From the IMG/VR virus record IMGVR_UViG_3300046461_000050, positions 1-43,727 of that record: a stretch of 43,727 nucleotides of DNA. The stretch is one strand, 5' to 3'. Positions 22,204 to 32,700 of the stretch are shown here, piece by piece. The notes under the pieces are model-generated. The model was not told where the DNA came from, made no database searches, and saw nothing but the letters and a program-made list of their open reading frames with translations. Each line of letters opens with the position of its first letter. The stretch's first letter is position 1. This stretch comes from a virus. The position numbers were made by a program, and so were the translations under genes.

Positions 22204-22538
22204 CGCTTCGTAGCCTTTGCGTCGTCGAGCTGCCGCTTGATCCATTCGAGATCGGTCTGAATCTTCCCGAGTTGCAATTGCATGATCTGTGCGCTCGCAT
22301 TGTTCTGATCGACGAGCACCGATAGCCGGCTACTCGTTGCCGCGATCGCGACATTGCTGGCCGTCACATCCTGGCGCACGCCTGCGACCGAGTTGAAGCA
22401 CCAGAGGCCGAGCGCGAAGAGAAACGACGACAGTAAACCGATCGCCCAGACGAACGTACTGTTATCGACCTTCCGCGCCAGGACGTGCATGTGCCCCTCT
22501 TCGACATTCTCCGAATCGCTCGCGCGCATCGATCCCAT
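22200..22538 (-). CDS. Single-span membrane protein with a coiled-coil tail
   Basis: A 112-residue protein. Residues 30-52 (FVWAIGLLSSFLFALGLWC) are one membrane helix. About 55-108 is a long helix (LGKIQTDLEWIKRQLDD) likely to form a coiled coil. AGGGGGG precedes ATG 22538. Proteins of this shape occur after tail genes in many siphoviruses, sometimes as holin-like or spanin-like components. Here it could be a lysis or virion-associated factor. Confidence 0.65.
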   Translation of the reverse strand: MGSMRASDSENVEEGHMHVLARKVDNSTFVWAIGLLSSFLFALGLWCFNSVAGVRQDVTASNVAIAATSSRLSVLVDQNNASAQIMQLQLGKIQTDLEWIKRQLDDAKATKR

Positions 22539-22551
22539 TGGCTCGGCCCCC

Positions 22552-24546
22552 CTATGTACTCGATCCGAACGGCTGTTCCCGGTTCGTCTTCGTGACGGCG
22601 AACGTATCCAAGTCGAGTTGATGCACTTGGCAGCGCAGCGCCCGCGGATCGTTGCTAAGCGCGTCGAAATGCGCGAGCGTATCGACCTGGCCGAGATCGG
22701 TATCGACGCCGCATTCCGATTCAGTAAAGGCGACATGGACGGGCGGCGTCGCGTTCTCGTCTAGAATCATTTGCGCGATCGCCGCCGCGGTGTCCTCGTC
22801 CCGGATCAGCTCGAAGTCGACATCCTCCGGCCGCTCGCCGTATTTCGTCACGCTCGGCGCATCCCGCGGCGCGTCCAGACCTTCGACCGAGACGAGCCAA
22901 TCCGGATTGACTTGTGTCGTCGTCTTCGGGAGCAGTTCGCCCTCGGCCGGCGTGCCGCCCGCCAGCGGCGGGACGTAGCGCCGCGCGACGTGGTAGTTGA
23001 CGATGTTACGGACGAGATCCCGCTGACGCTTCGCCTTATAGGATGCCTCGAACACGGTCGCCGGAGGCCCCAGGACGCGATTGATGGGCGCCCCGGTATC
23101 GATGGCCGAGGCGATCAACTGCCCGTGCCGATTCGGCCCATAGTCAAAGTGCCCGTTGCGTGCGAAGAGTGCCAGGAGCTGACCGAACGTCAAGGCCTCG
23201 CCGCCGTGGCCTAGGATGAACGCGCCGAGCACGCCGCCGGCAATCTGCGAATCCCGCAACGTCTTCAAGGCCTCGAACGTCGTCGTATCGATCCGCGAGT
23301 AGAGGCCAGGACTGGATCCGACTGTCGGAGGCGCCAGCCAGGCCCCGGACTGGTAATTGCCGAATACGAAATTGATCAGCAGGTGGAGAAATTGACGATA
23401 GAGATCATCAATCACTCGACCTGTCCCGTCACCGTTTTCGTCGATGCCCCAGAGGTTCGAGACGTGCGGCACCTGGCCGGAGCGCGAGAGATCCGACCGC
23501 GGCCCGAACATATACATCGCGAGATAGGTCCGGCCGTTGCGGGTAATCGTCCGCGCGGATCCGAATTCCGCCGCCCACCAGGACGTACCCGGCCAGGCGA
23601 CCTCGACGAGCCCAGACGCCGCGGTGATTTGCACGCGCGAGGGGTAGGGCGTGCCGGTCGACAGGCCGCCACCGGAGGCCACGAAATGCGATTGCCAGGC
23701 GCCGATGTCGTGACTCGCGGCGATGTATTCATCCCAGAGTTGCCCGCCGCGCGAGGCGAACGGGACGCGCTGTGTAAACGTCCACGGGACGACACCGATC
23801 GGCGTCTCGGCTTCCTCGTCGGAGAGTGCCCCGTACAATATTGGGACAGGTTTCCCGAGCATCGTGGGATTGCCTGGATTCGTCGGATCGCTCGGATCGT
23901 TTCCCATTTGCGGGAAGTCGTCGAGATTGAATACCCTTTGCGGAAATGTCCGCTTATTGAATTCGTCCAGGAGCACTGTGAGGTAATCCGTCACCGTCAG
24001 CGACAAGAGACGGCTAGAGGTCGGATCGACGTCGGTGATGACGCCATCGAAGACGCGCGTTTTATCGTCTGGATCGATTCGCAGGCGCCGTTTCGACGAG
24101 ACATACTGCGTATAGCGACTGCCGACGAGCGAGTCGGTGTCCTCTTGCGCTCGGAGCACGCCATCGGTATCGTCGAGCGTCGGCTGCATGGTCGACCCGA
24201 CGGCCTCGCCTTGCGCGTTCGACAGGGAGCGCGTTACCGTGCCGAACGTGACGGCCCTCGGTTCCTTCGGATCGCCGAGATTGATCGCCACTTTGGCATG
24301 GCGCCAGATCGTGCTGTCGGCCAGCTCGATTTCGGCCCAGGTCGCCAGCGGCGCATCGTTACAGATCGAGGCGTCCGGCGCCGGATTGTCGCCAGGATTG
24401 ACCTCGCCGCCGCCGTCCGGAGGAATGATGATCGCCGGGACGAACGGCCGCCGCTGAATCACCGCGACCGCGACCTGCGTCATCCGGATCGACGTGACGG
24501 CATCGTCTGACGGCGTGCCGGAATCGACGAGCCACGGGCCGAACAA
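22552..24546 (-). CDS. Tail tip/baseplate hub-like protein
   Basis: A 664-residue protein. Residues 10-160 resemble the N-terminal domains of tail tip proteins. A beta-barrel hub-like region (SKRRLRIDPDDKTRVFDGVITDVDP near 150-175 and LSLTVTDYLTVLLDEF) follows. A long middle part contains YRQFLHLLINFVFG, and the end is LDTFAVTKTNREQPF. It probably links the tail tube end to the fibres. TTG 24546 has GGGAG upstream. A CTG at 24588 overlapping the previous stop would add 14 residues. Confidence 0.65.
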   Translation of the reverse strand: MFGPWLVDSGTPSDDAVTSIRMTQVAVAVIQRRPFVPAIIIPPDGGGEVNPGDNPAPDASICNDAPLATWAEIELADSTIWRHAKVAINLGDPKEPRAVTFGTVTRSLSNAQGEAVGSTMQPTLDDTDGVLRAQEDTDSLVGSRYTQYVSSKRRLRIDPDDKTRVFDGVITDVDPTSSRLLSLTVTDYLTVLLDEFNKRTFPQRVFNLDDFPQMGNDPSDPTNPGNPTMLGKPVPILYGALSDEEAETPIGVVPWTFTQRVPFASRGGQLWDEYIAASHDIGAWQSHFVASGGGLSTGTPYPSRVQITAASGLVEVAWPGTSWWAAEFGSARTITRNGRTYLAMYMFGPRSDLSRSGQVPHVSNLWGIDENGDGTGRVIDDLYRQFLHLLINFVFGNYQSGAWLAPPTVGSSPGLYSRIDTTTFEALKTLRDSQIAGGVLGAFILGHGGEALTFGQLLALFARNGHFDYGPNRHGQLIASAIDTGAPINRVLGPPATVFEASYKAKRQRDLVRNIVNYHVARRYVPPLAGGTPAEGELLPKTTTQVNPDWLVSVEGLDAPRDAPSVTKYGERPEDVDFELIRDEDTAAAIAQMILDENATPPVHVAFTESECGVDTDLGQVDTLAHFDALSNDPRALRCQVHQLDLDTFAVTKTNREQPFGSST

Positions 24547-24584
24547 TTGCGGCCAGCTCCCGAGCGTGCGCCCGCGGACATAAC

Positions 24585-25496
24585 TCAGGACAGCGCCCCG
24601 ATCTCGTCGATGGGCTGATTCGCAGCGTCCACCGTGATCGCCGCTGAGAGCGCATTAGTGCCGGCATAGTCGCCCGTGCTGTCTGCGACCTCGAGCGTCC
24701 CGGCATTGTCCCTGACCTTATGCGTCGCCTTCATCACGGCTGCGCCCAAGCAGAGCGGCCCGGCCTTCACGGTCGCCTCAATGGCCGAGGTCTGCCGCGT
24801 GAGGATCGTATCGGCGATCACGGTCGGATCCGATCCCGAGCTGGCAGCGTTCAACGCCTCGCCGGTTGTCCCTGTGCTCAAGTGACCGGCGATGGCCTCA
24901 TCCCAAACCGCATCCGCGATCGCCGCGGCAGACGGCGCCGATCCAGTCGAGATGTCCTGTAGTTGCTTGCCGGCCGATCCGGCTGTCGTGTGCCCTGACA
25001 ACGCCTCGTCCCATACCTGATCCGCGATCTCGTTGCTCACGTCTGCGGCGACCTTTGCCGCCGTGATCGTGTCGGCCGCGAGCGTCGCCGCCGCGATGGC
25101 TCCGGAATTCCAGGCCGTGCCGGCCGCATGCGTCGTGTTGACTTCCGGACGGCCACTGCTGAACGTGCCGTTGCTGCCGCCGAATTGCGTGACGTTGGCC
25201 GGGATCTGCGCCGCCGTCGGATCGTAGCCGAGCGTAAAGACTTGCACCGTCGCCGGCACGGCTGCGGTACCGATGAAGGTAAACGCCGCGAGCGTGCCGT
25301 TCGTCTCGGCCTGGCTCGGGGCATACGTGTGATAGCCGTTACCCTCATGCGTGCAGATCCCGGATCCGACGGTGCCGATCCCCTGCGTGCCGGCGTCGAG
25401 CGTGACATACACCGTCACCGTGCCGGTAAATGCCGATCCGTCGGTCGCGCTGACCATCTGCGCGCCAATCTTTTGACCCGCGACGTTTTTCTGCAT
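24585..25496 (-). CDS. Tail fibre-like protein with VWDEA repeats
   Basis: A 303-residue protein. Residues 1-100 form a beta domain with a THEGNGYHTY motif like that of the gene at 7415-8251. Residues 140-230 hold repeats of the form (I)A-D-(A/Q)-VWDEA-(L/I)-(S/A)-GH separated by about 30-35 residues, typical of phage fibre shafts. The C-terminus is beta-rich. It sits directly after the lectin-like gene and before the tip protein, so it is a fibre or adaptor. Confidence 0.7.
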   Translation of the reverse strand: MQKNVAGQKIGAQMVSATDGSAFTGTVTVYVTLDAGTQGIGTVGSGICTHEGNGYHTYAPSQAETNGTLAAFTFIGTAAVPATVQVFTLGYDPTAAQIPANVTQFGGSNGTFSSGRPEVNTTHAAGTAWNSGAIAAATLAADTITAAKVAADVSNEIADQVWDEALSGHTTAGSAGKQLQDISTGSAPSAAAIADAVWDEAIAGHLSTGTTGEALNAASSGSDPTVIADTILTRQTSAIEATVKAGPLCLGAAVMKATHKVRDNAGTLEVADSTGDYAGTNALSAAITVDAANQPIDEIGALS

Positions 25497-26378
25497 TTAC
25501 CTGATCCCTGGCTGAATGACCGTGTTTGCGTTGCGAGCCCAGGCCGACTGGAACGTCTGACCGGCTGCGGCGCCGCCCAGGAAATAGTACCGCCGCTGCG
25601 TCTCCGGGCCGTACAGGTGCGCGTATGGCTCGGCCGACCACCATCGACACATCTCGTCAGACCATTGCGCGTCGACAACGGAGAGGAAATTGAGCTGAAA
25701 GTTATCGCACACGGTTGACGTTTGCGTGCTATCTCCGACATTGAATGTCTTAGCCGTCGTCCCGTTCGTGCGCGTTATCGCCGTCGACTGACTCGCGATC
25801 TTTACCCCATCCTGCCAGATGGCCGACCCGAGCGGACCGGCCGAAAAAATCCAGCGATGGACGAGCGTCCCGATCGTCGGCGGCGTCACGCTCAGCCGAT
25901 TCGGCGCTAGGAAATTGGGATTGTAGCCGTAATCCCAATAGATTTTGCCGTCGGTGAACGGCAGGAGCGCCGATAGGAAATCGGTATCCTGATTCGTGGT
26001 ACCTAATGCCACCGAAAAGGGCGTAGCCTGCCGGTTCGTGGTGTCCGTCTTCCTGCCGATATATAGGAATGTCCCGTGCGCCGTCGGCAGAACGACCGCG
26101 CCGCAATCAATGCGCGTTGTCGTCGTCGTGAATTGGATCGCTGTGCCGTCGGTATTACTAGCCCAGGTCGGCGTACCGGTGATCGCGAGCGCGTTTGGAA
26201 TCACGCTCCCGAAATGCACGGTCTGCTGCGGATATTGCGGCCCTGATGAACTGAACGTGCCCTGACCATCGAGCGCGAAGAGCGAGAGCACCTCGCCCAG
26301 CGCGAACGGATGCGACGGATTGATCAGGGCGCCCGGCGGCGGTTTCATCATGCCGCGCCGGATGTGCAGATTCGCCAT
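25497..26378 (-). CDS. Concanavalin/LamG-like tail protein
   Basis: A 293-residue protein with a short N-terminal lead (MANLHIRRGMMKPPPGAL). A jelly-roll region of about 200 residues has typical LamG-like strands (GTFLYIGRKTD, LVHRWIFSAGPLGSAIWQDGVKI). The end has MCRWWSAEPYAHLYGPETQRRYYF. Such domains bind glycans in phage tails. The last segment is common in phage virion proteins of this kind. Confidence 0.7.
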   Translation of the reverse strand: MANLHIRRGMMKPPPGALINPSHPFALGEVLSLFALDGQGTFSSSGPQYPQQTVHFGSVIPNALAITGTPTWASNTDGTAIQFTTTTTRIDCGAVVLPTAHGTFLYIGRKTDTTNRQATPFSVALGTTNQDTDFLSALLPFTDGKIYWDYGYNPNFLAPNRLSVTPPTIGTLVHRWIFSAGPLGSAIWQDGVKIASQSTAITRTNGTTAKTFNVGDSTQTSTVCDNFQLNFLSVVDAQWSDEMCRWWSAEPYAHLYGPETQRRYYFLGGAAAGQTFQSAWARNANTVIQPGIR

Positions 26379-26379
26379 G

Positions 26380-26775
26380 TTAGGACGTGCTCAAGCTGTC
26401 GACGGTATCGCCAGTGATCTCACACGTGACGGCGTTCGTCGCGTCGAGATTCGTAACCTTGATATTGTATTTACCCGTTCCGAGAAAGAAGTCGAGCCCT
26501 TCTGTCGTGCTCGCCGTTGTGGACGGCATCGTAAATGAGAGCAGCGCCGTCGGTGATGTTGTCGGACTCGAACCATAGCGCCGAAAGACATCGACCCGGA
26601 CGCCGCGCGTCGCCGCCACCGATCCGCCTGGCGTGTTCAGGACGTGGATCTGCGCCTCGAATTTGCCCGAGTAATCGACGTCATAATTAGCCGTGCCGGC
26701 ATTTGCCAGCGAAGACGAGCTGCGGATGTTGCCGGCGGCGTTTCCGGTATAGACCGGGACGGTTGTCGTTGACAT
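26380..26775 (-). CDS. Small beta-rich tail protein
   Basis: A 131-residue Thr/Ser-rich protein, predicted beta sandwich (FEAQIHVLNTPGGS, VRVDVFRRYG, KYNIKVTNLDATNA). ATG 26775 follows AGGGGAA. It is placed between two lectin-like genes. It is probably a decoration or fibre component, with no enzyme motif. Confidence 0.6.
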   Translation of the reverse strand: MSTTTVPVYTGNAAGNIRSSSSLANAGTANYDVDYSGKFEAQIHVLNTPGGSVAATRGVRVDVFRRYGSSPTTSPTALLSFTMPSTTASTTEGLDFFLGTGKYNIKVTNLDATNAVTCEITGDTVDSLSTS

Positions 26776-26784
26776 CGGTTCCCC

Positions 26785-29007
26785 TTAAAGAGTGCTGATC
26801 CGCACCGGCCATTGCAGCGCGTCGAACGCCGCGGCGCCAAAGACTGAAGAATCCGGCATTTTGTCCATCGGTTCCCGCAAAAACTTCCAATCGGTCGGCG
26901 GCGTTTGCTCGTGCGGAAACGTCAGCGTCGCCGCTTGCTGCACGCCAACCGCGACCGTTACCGCGCCGCTGACGATCGCGCCTGTTTTGATGCACGGCAT
27001 CGGTTGCATCCCGAGGATCTCACGGTCCGGAAATGGGATCGGATCGACGTAGGTTTCCTCGATGGCCCCGTCGGACGCCTCGAACGCATACGTCAAGTCA
27101 TCGTCCGGCGTGACGTCGTCGAGCACCGCGACGTGATCAACGCCGGTATTGATTTGAAATTGCTGCGTCGTCCCGATGATGCGGTTATTCGACCAGAGCG
27201 CCCAGACGTCGACAGGCCCGAGGAGATCATTGAGCCTCGGCCCGCCAGCGTCCAATACGACGAGATGCGAGTAATCCGTATCGCCATCCGACGTTGCGTA
27301 GATCCGGAACCGATCCCACTGCGGGAGCGCCGCCCCTTGCGCGTTGACCCCGGAGATCGACAGGACGACGCGCGGCGTCACATCACCGGCCTGGTAGACG
27401 TGCACGACGACGAGCCCCGTCGGATTCAACATGTTCGCCTTCCACGCGAGATAGATCCGCGTGTTGAGCGGGACGACGTAGGACGACGGCGAGCTGATCG
27501 GCGTGACGCCTCGGAAGATTTGCAGCGTCCGATCGGCGTTGAGGTTGAGCGACACTTGCGAGCTGTTGAAATAGAGAAACTCCGAAATGATGACGCGCGC
27601 GCTCGGTCCGGCACTGATCCGAAAGTCGGATTGCAGCACGGCTTTCGCGCTTGCCGCGCTCAAGGTGCGCTCGAGGTAATCGCCCTGGCTCCCGCTGAAC
27701 CGAATACCGGATTGCCCGGCCGGTCCATACGGCCCGGTCGCAATCGTCCCGCCGGCCGATTCTGAGGAATACATCCGGAGGCGTTGCGGCCCTGTGTAAT
27801 GGCTGAAGGGATCACAGAAGAGCAGGCCGTTCAGCTCGCCGACAGAGATCCCCCAGAGCAGGCCCGCCAGGACCATCGTGATCCCGCCGGTACCGCTCGT
27901 CGTCACGATCTTAAGCGCGACGAGATCCGTTGCCGCGATCGCGTCAAAGTGTTCGATGTCCTCGAAGTCTCCGATGCCCCCGGCCGGAATCGTAAACGTG
28001 GAGTTTCCGTCGACGCCGTTGATCACGAGCGTCACCGTCAGCGTTCCCGGCGATGTGTTATTGGAAATCCGGAAACGCAACCGGCTGAGCGCCCCGGCCA
28101 TTTGCAACCGATGTTCGGCATCGGCTAAGGTCGCGCTCGATTGTCCCGATCCCATGACGGAGAGGTACGACGTGCCCGCGGCACTGTACGTGCGGAACGT
28201 CGTTTCGTAGAACATCGCCTGATCGTTGACCGTGACCAGATCGATCGCCTTCCATGACGCCGCGATGACGCCCGAGAGGCCGGTCACGGTGAGCACCCAT
28301 TTCGCCCGGCTCCCGACCGCCACATCTGCGGTATGCGTCGTATCCTCGATCGTGCCAGTCACACCGGCCGCGAAATTGACGCTGATCGCCGTCGCCGCGC
28401 CGTCGACCCACAGCACAAAGGTTGAATCGTCGTCCCGCGTATTGGTCGCCAGCTTGACCGCCGCATTACGGAGCGTCCCGGCCGTCTGGAACGTGCACCA
28501 GACATCGTCGCCCGTCGTGCTGACCGATCCCGCGACGCCGGCCCCGGCGATCGGCATGTGCGATGTCCCGCCGCCATGCGTCCCGGTTTCGATGTGGACG
28601 TAGCGCGTAACCGAATCCGTATCAGCCGCAAAAAGGCAACCGATCGCGTCGTAGCTGAAGGCCCCAGACCCGGCGCCTCGGACGACTTCGACGTTGACAT
28701 CATCCCCGGCCGCGATCGCATCGGTGCCGGCGGCCTCGAAATGGCCGATCGTGTTGGCCGGAATCGTAATCACCGACGAGCCCGGCGACCCGTTGATCTG
28801 GATCGTGACTGTGCCGGAGGCCGGACGGGTATTCGCTAGGACGTTGATGAACAGCTTCGAGATCGTGCCCGGCGAGCGGTAGCGGATGCGTGTCCGAACA
28901 TCGCCCAGATTGTTCAGGAGGACCGCGCCACAGCCAATCGGCTGGAACACATCCGGACCGCCTCCGAAGCCCCCGACGAGCGTTGAGACGTGCGGGATCG
29001 CCGCCAC
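26785..29007 (-). CDS. Large minor tail protein with duplicated jelly-roll and lectin-like domains
   Basis: A 740-residue protein. Residues about 20-145 and 265-385 are two related beta domains sharing the pattern G-T-(V/L)-T(V/I), N-G-x-G and (D/E)xIxAxDxV, that is, an internal duplication. About 390-600 is a concanavalin/LamG-like region (YLERTLSAASAK, IYLAWKANM). HLVVLDAGGPRLNDLLGP near 595-612 is typical of phage tail lectin domains. The rest is a C-terminal beta domain. It probably contributes to receptor binding at the tail tip. Confidence 0.75.
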   Translation of the reverse strand: MAAIPHVSTLVGGFGGGPDVFQPIGCGAVLLNNLGDVRTRIRYRSPGTISKLFINVLANTRPASGTVTIQINGSPGSSVITIPANTIGHFEAAGTDAIAAGDDVNVEVVRGAGSGAFSYDAIGCLFAADTDSVTRYVHIETGTHGGGTSHMPIAGAGVAGSVSTTGDDVWCTFQTAGTLRNAAVKLATNTRDDDSTFVLWVDGAATAISVNFAAGVTGTIEDTTHTADVAVGSRAKWVLTVTGLSGVIAASWKAIDLVTVNDQAMFYETTFRTYSAAGTSYLSVMGSGQSSATLADAEHRLQMAGALSRLRFRISNNTSPGTLTVTLVINGVDGNSTFTIPAGGIGDFEDIEHFDAIAATDLVALKIVTTSGTGGITMVLAGLLWGISVGELNGLLFCDPFSHYTGPQRLRMYSSESAGGTIATGPYGPAGQSGIRFSGSQGDYLERTLSAASAKAVLQSDFRISAGPSARVIISEFLYFNSSQVSLNLNADRTLQIFRGVTPISSPSSYVVPLNTRIYLAWKANMLNPTGLVVVHVYQAGDVTPRVVLSISGVNAQGAALPQWDRFRIYATSDGDTDYSHLVVLDAGGPRLNDLLGPVDVWALWSNNRIIGTTQQFQINTGVDHVAVLDDVTPDDDLTYAFEASDGAIEETYVDPIPFPDREILGMQPMPCIKTGAIVSGAVTVAVGVQQAATLTFPHEQTPPTDWKFLREPMDKMPDSSVFGAAAFDALQWPVRISTL

Positions 29008-29008
29008 G

Positions 29009-29776
29009 TCACAGCCAGCCTTTTTGCTGCTCGTCGAAATCGAGCGTAATCGAGTCGAGATACTGACCCGCGGTTTCGGTCGGCGCCACGTAGAGAAATT
29101 CCCGGAGGTCCGTCGCGAGGTCGACGAGCATGGCGTCCGTATCGTCCTCGTCGCGAATCAGGAGAAAGTTTCGGAACTGGCCTTGCGTGTCGCGCTCGAG
29201 CGCCAGCAGATCATCCCGAACCTCGTCGCCGAGCGCCGTCGCGTGGAGACCGCGGTAGCGGACCCCGAGCCCGAGTTTTTTCTTCACGCCGTAATCGGTG
29301 ACGTGCACGATCGTCCGGTGCGTTTCTCGGTCGCTCGGATTCGGCGCCCATTGGATCTTGAGTGTCCGTAACGATTCGGCCAGGATAGGCAGGCCGAGCG
29401 CCACGCCTGACGGACCAGTCAACGCAATGTCCCACGTCGTGCTCGAGGCGTTCGCGACTTCGCGCAGATCGATCCAGGGATCGAGATAGAGCCCGTCGAG
29501 CGGGAGCGCCGGGATCGTGACCATTTCGTTCAGCCCGGCGCCGTTCGTGACCTGGATCGCCGTCGCGTTCGTGTTGATGAAGGCGATCGCCTCGAGCGGT
29601 TGCGCGCCCGCGAACGTCGCCCGATAGGTGATCGTGGTCCCGCTCGACTTCGCCACGGTATACACGAAGGCGTCGGACAGATTCGCCAGCGGATAGAGCG
29701 CGTCGACGGATCCGGCCTGGACGCTCCACGTCGCGTCGCTCGTGACGATGTCGGAAGGCCTGGAATAGAGCGCCAT
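29009..29776 (-). CDS. Distal tail/minor tail-like protein
   Basis: A 255-residue protein directly after the tape measure. It has an N-terminal beta-sandwich (IVTSDATWSVQAGSVDALYPLANL, YRATFAGAQPLEAIAFINTNA) and a C-terminal domain with RDTQGQFRNFLLIRDED and DFDEQQKGWL. This resembles proteins that cap the tape-measure end of siphophage tails. Its stop lies next to the large minor tail gene. Confidence 0.65.
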   Translation of the reverse strand: MALYSRPSDIVTSDATWSVQAGSVDALYPLANLSDAFVYTVAKSSGTTITYRATFAGAQPLEAIAFINTNATAIQVTNGAGLNEMVTIPALPLDGLYLDPWIDLREVANASSTTWDIALTGPSGVALGLPILAESLRTLKIQWAPNPSDRETHRTIVHVTDYGVKKKLGLGVRYRGLHATALGDEVRDDLLALERDTQGQFRNFLLIRDEDDTDAMLVDLATDLREFLYVAPTETAGQYLDSITLDFDEQQKGWL

Positions 29777-32700
29777 CAGGACACCATCCGTCGGACGATG
29801 GTCTTGACGCCGCGCGCGTTCGTGGCGTTTTCACTTTGCAGCACGTTTACTACTGCATCCTCGAGAACCCGCTTGAGGCTCGAAATCTGCGCCTCGCTCT
29901 GTAAGGTCGGGTTATTGACGGCGATCGAAACCGTGACGGACACGCCGCCCGAGCCAGCATCGGCCGAGGCCGGATACCCGCCGCCGGTCCAATCCCGGTT
30001 CATCCGCTCGAATCCTTCGCGCCCTATGGCCGAGACGACTGGCGCCGACAGGATCGCTTCGCCTTCGGCAGCCATGATCGGGATCCGATCAGCCCCAGAC
30101 GGTGAGGGGAAATCGAGCACGCGCCCAATGATCCCGCCGGTCCCAAATCGCCGCTTCGGGACGCTCGTCCCGGTGCCCGCTGTGCCGGTCGGCGGCGTCG
30201 ATGTGGACTCTGTCCCGCCCGTGCCGCCTGTTGGTGTGGCCGTGCCGCCCCCGGTGCCAGTGCTCCCCCTCGGGACGGCCGTCCCGGTCGCCTCTGCCGC
30301 GCCGCGCGCCCGGCCGAAGCCTTCCTCCGCGCTCGTCCCGACCTTGCTGAAGGCGTCGATCAGATCCTGTAGTTTGGCGATCAAGTCGTCGATCGATTGC
30401 GACAGCGGTTTCTCGAATTCCAGATCGCCGAAGTCGGTCAGCTTGTTCCCGTTCGCGTCGATCAGCAGACCGGCCTCGATCATCGCCTTGATAATCGGCT
30501 TCATCCCTTCCGGGATCTTGAATCCGGCTTTCAACGCTTCGGTGACGAGATCCTGAACCGACTTCTGCATCCCGACGAGCACGGTATTCGTATCCGCGCC
30601 GGCCGACTGCAACAGCGTCCAATCGTCGATGATCTGTTTCGCGATGTCGTTAATCCGCAACTGGTTGACGGCCTTGCCCAACTGCTCGACCTTGATCCCG
30701 TAGCGCCCCGCGGCCGCCTCGACGTCCTTGAAGGCCACGACGGCCTGACCGGACATCCCGAGCAACGCGCGCGCCGCATCCTCCGACAGCTTGCCCGACT
30801 TGATCAGCGTTTCCAGCATCGGCTGGAGTGCCTTGGGGATCTTCTGTCCTGTCTCGACGGCGTCGATCACGAGCTGAGACAAACTGCCCGACATGCCCGC
30901 GATCTTTTTGTTGACGTCTGCGCCAGCCAGCGTCAGCGCGCGCCAATCGAGGATCAACTGTCGCGACATCTGGTCGATGTTCGCCTGCTGGATCGTGTCG
31001 CCAAGATCCTTCCAGGTCAGGCCATACTTCTGGAGGCGCGCGTTGCTGTCGGCGACGGCCTTATCAAACTGCGCCAGCGCGAGATTGAAGGCCGACAAGC
31101 TGCGCGTCGTGAGCAGGCCTCCGGCCGAAGAATCGAGGCCAGCCGTGAGCGCCGCCGTCGAGATCGCCGCCTTGCCGCCGCGCTGTGCAATAGCCGCTGC
31201 CGACTGGCCGCCGAGTTCGTCGCGCGTGATCAGCTTGATCGCCGCTTGGATGATCCCGAGATAGCTCAGGGTATTCGTCGCGACGTTGGCGATCAGGCCT
31301 GCTGTATTGATCAGGCCATCATTGAAATCGTCGATCGCCTTGTGCATGGCGACCGTCGCGTTGACGGCTGACCCGATCTGCCCGATGAATTCACCGAAGA
31401 CGCCTGGCACGACGCGCCCGACTTGTTGGAGCGCGTCACCGATCGCGAACCACGATCGCGCCGTCTGGTCGCCATCCTTGATCATCTGCACGGCTGAATC
31501 GTGCGCGAGGCCGGCCAGGCGTTTGTAATCGTTCTCGAACCGCTTGTTGAAAAACTTGGTAAATTGATCGTCGAGCGCCGTCATCGTCTTCGGCAATTCC
31601 GCGATCGCGATCGCGGACTCATGCGCCCCGGCCTGCAACTTCTTGAACTGATCTTGTACGCGAGCGTCGAAGAATTTCCGGAAGCCATCCGCGAGATCGT
31701 TCAGCGGCTTATTCAGCTTCACGAGATCGAGCGTCGCGTTATAGGCCGCGATCAGCGCCGCTGGGGCTTCACGGTGCAGCGCCTTATAGGCGTCGATGGC
31801 CGCTTGCAGGATGCCGTTGACCTTATCTTGCTCGGCCCGCGTCATCATCGCGATCGTCACGCCTTCGCGCTGTGTCGCCGCCAGGGCTTCCATCGCATCG
31901 GCCGCGGCCTTGATCGCGGTCGCTCCGGAGAAGGCGTCGATCAGGGATCGGATCGCCTTTGCGTGGGCTTCGGCATCGGCCGCCGCTTTCTTATCGGCCT
32001 CCGCGGCCGCTTCCATGCCGGCTGTATATTGCTCGAAAAACTTCTGCGTGTCCGCGCCGAGAATGCCCGACCCGCCCGTCTCTCCGAATCCCCCCTTAAA
32101 GAGATCGGTCGGAGCGCGCGACTTCGCGCCGGCCGCCAGCTTCGCCGCCATCGCGTCGGCGTCCTGTAGCAGCTTCAGGACTTTCGATAGCTGGATCTCG
32201 GCCTGGATCGCCGCCTGCCCGCCGAGGAGTTGAGCCCACCATTCGGTCACGAAATGCCCGCCGGAATCGGCCGATGCGCTCGTCTCGTCGATCGAGCCCT
32301 TGACCTGATGCAGCAATTCGATGATGACGGGATCCGTCACGATCTGTTTGCCGACGGCTTCCTGCACCTCGTTCCAGGAGTTTGCGAGCTGCTTGACCTT
32401 GCCGGCGTAGGTTTCGATCTCCGCTTGCGCTTGGCCGCCGAACTTCTGTTGAATGGCGTCGATCACGGCCGAGGCGCCCTCGGTCTTGAGCTTCGCCTCG
32501 TCGATCACGATCCCATAGCGTTTGAGCGTCCCGGTTTCGCCCTCAAACGCTTTCCCGACGAGCAAGGTCGCCGTCCGGAGATCAATCCCGAGCCCCGATG
32601 ACAGGTCGGTCGCCGCCGTCAGCGCCTTTTCCATGTCCTTCGGCATCACGTCGCCGACCTGGACGAGCAAGGCTTGCATTTCCGAGATCAGCTCATCGCT

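Noticed and set aside
23383-24510. Plus-strand frame of 375 codons opposite the tail tip gene
   Set aside because: Low-complexity Arg/Asp/Gly composition and no ribosome-binding site; antisense shadow.
30397-31371. Plus-strand frame of 324 codons opposite the tape measure gene
   Set aside because: Shadow of a well-supported 1207-residue gene; composition not protein-like.
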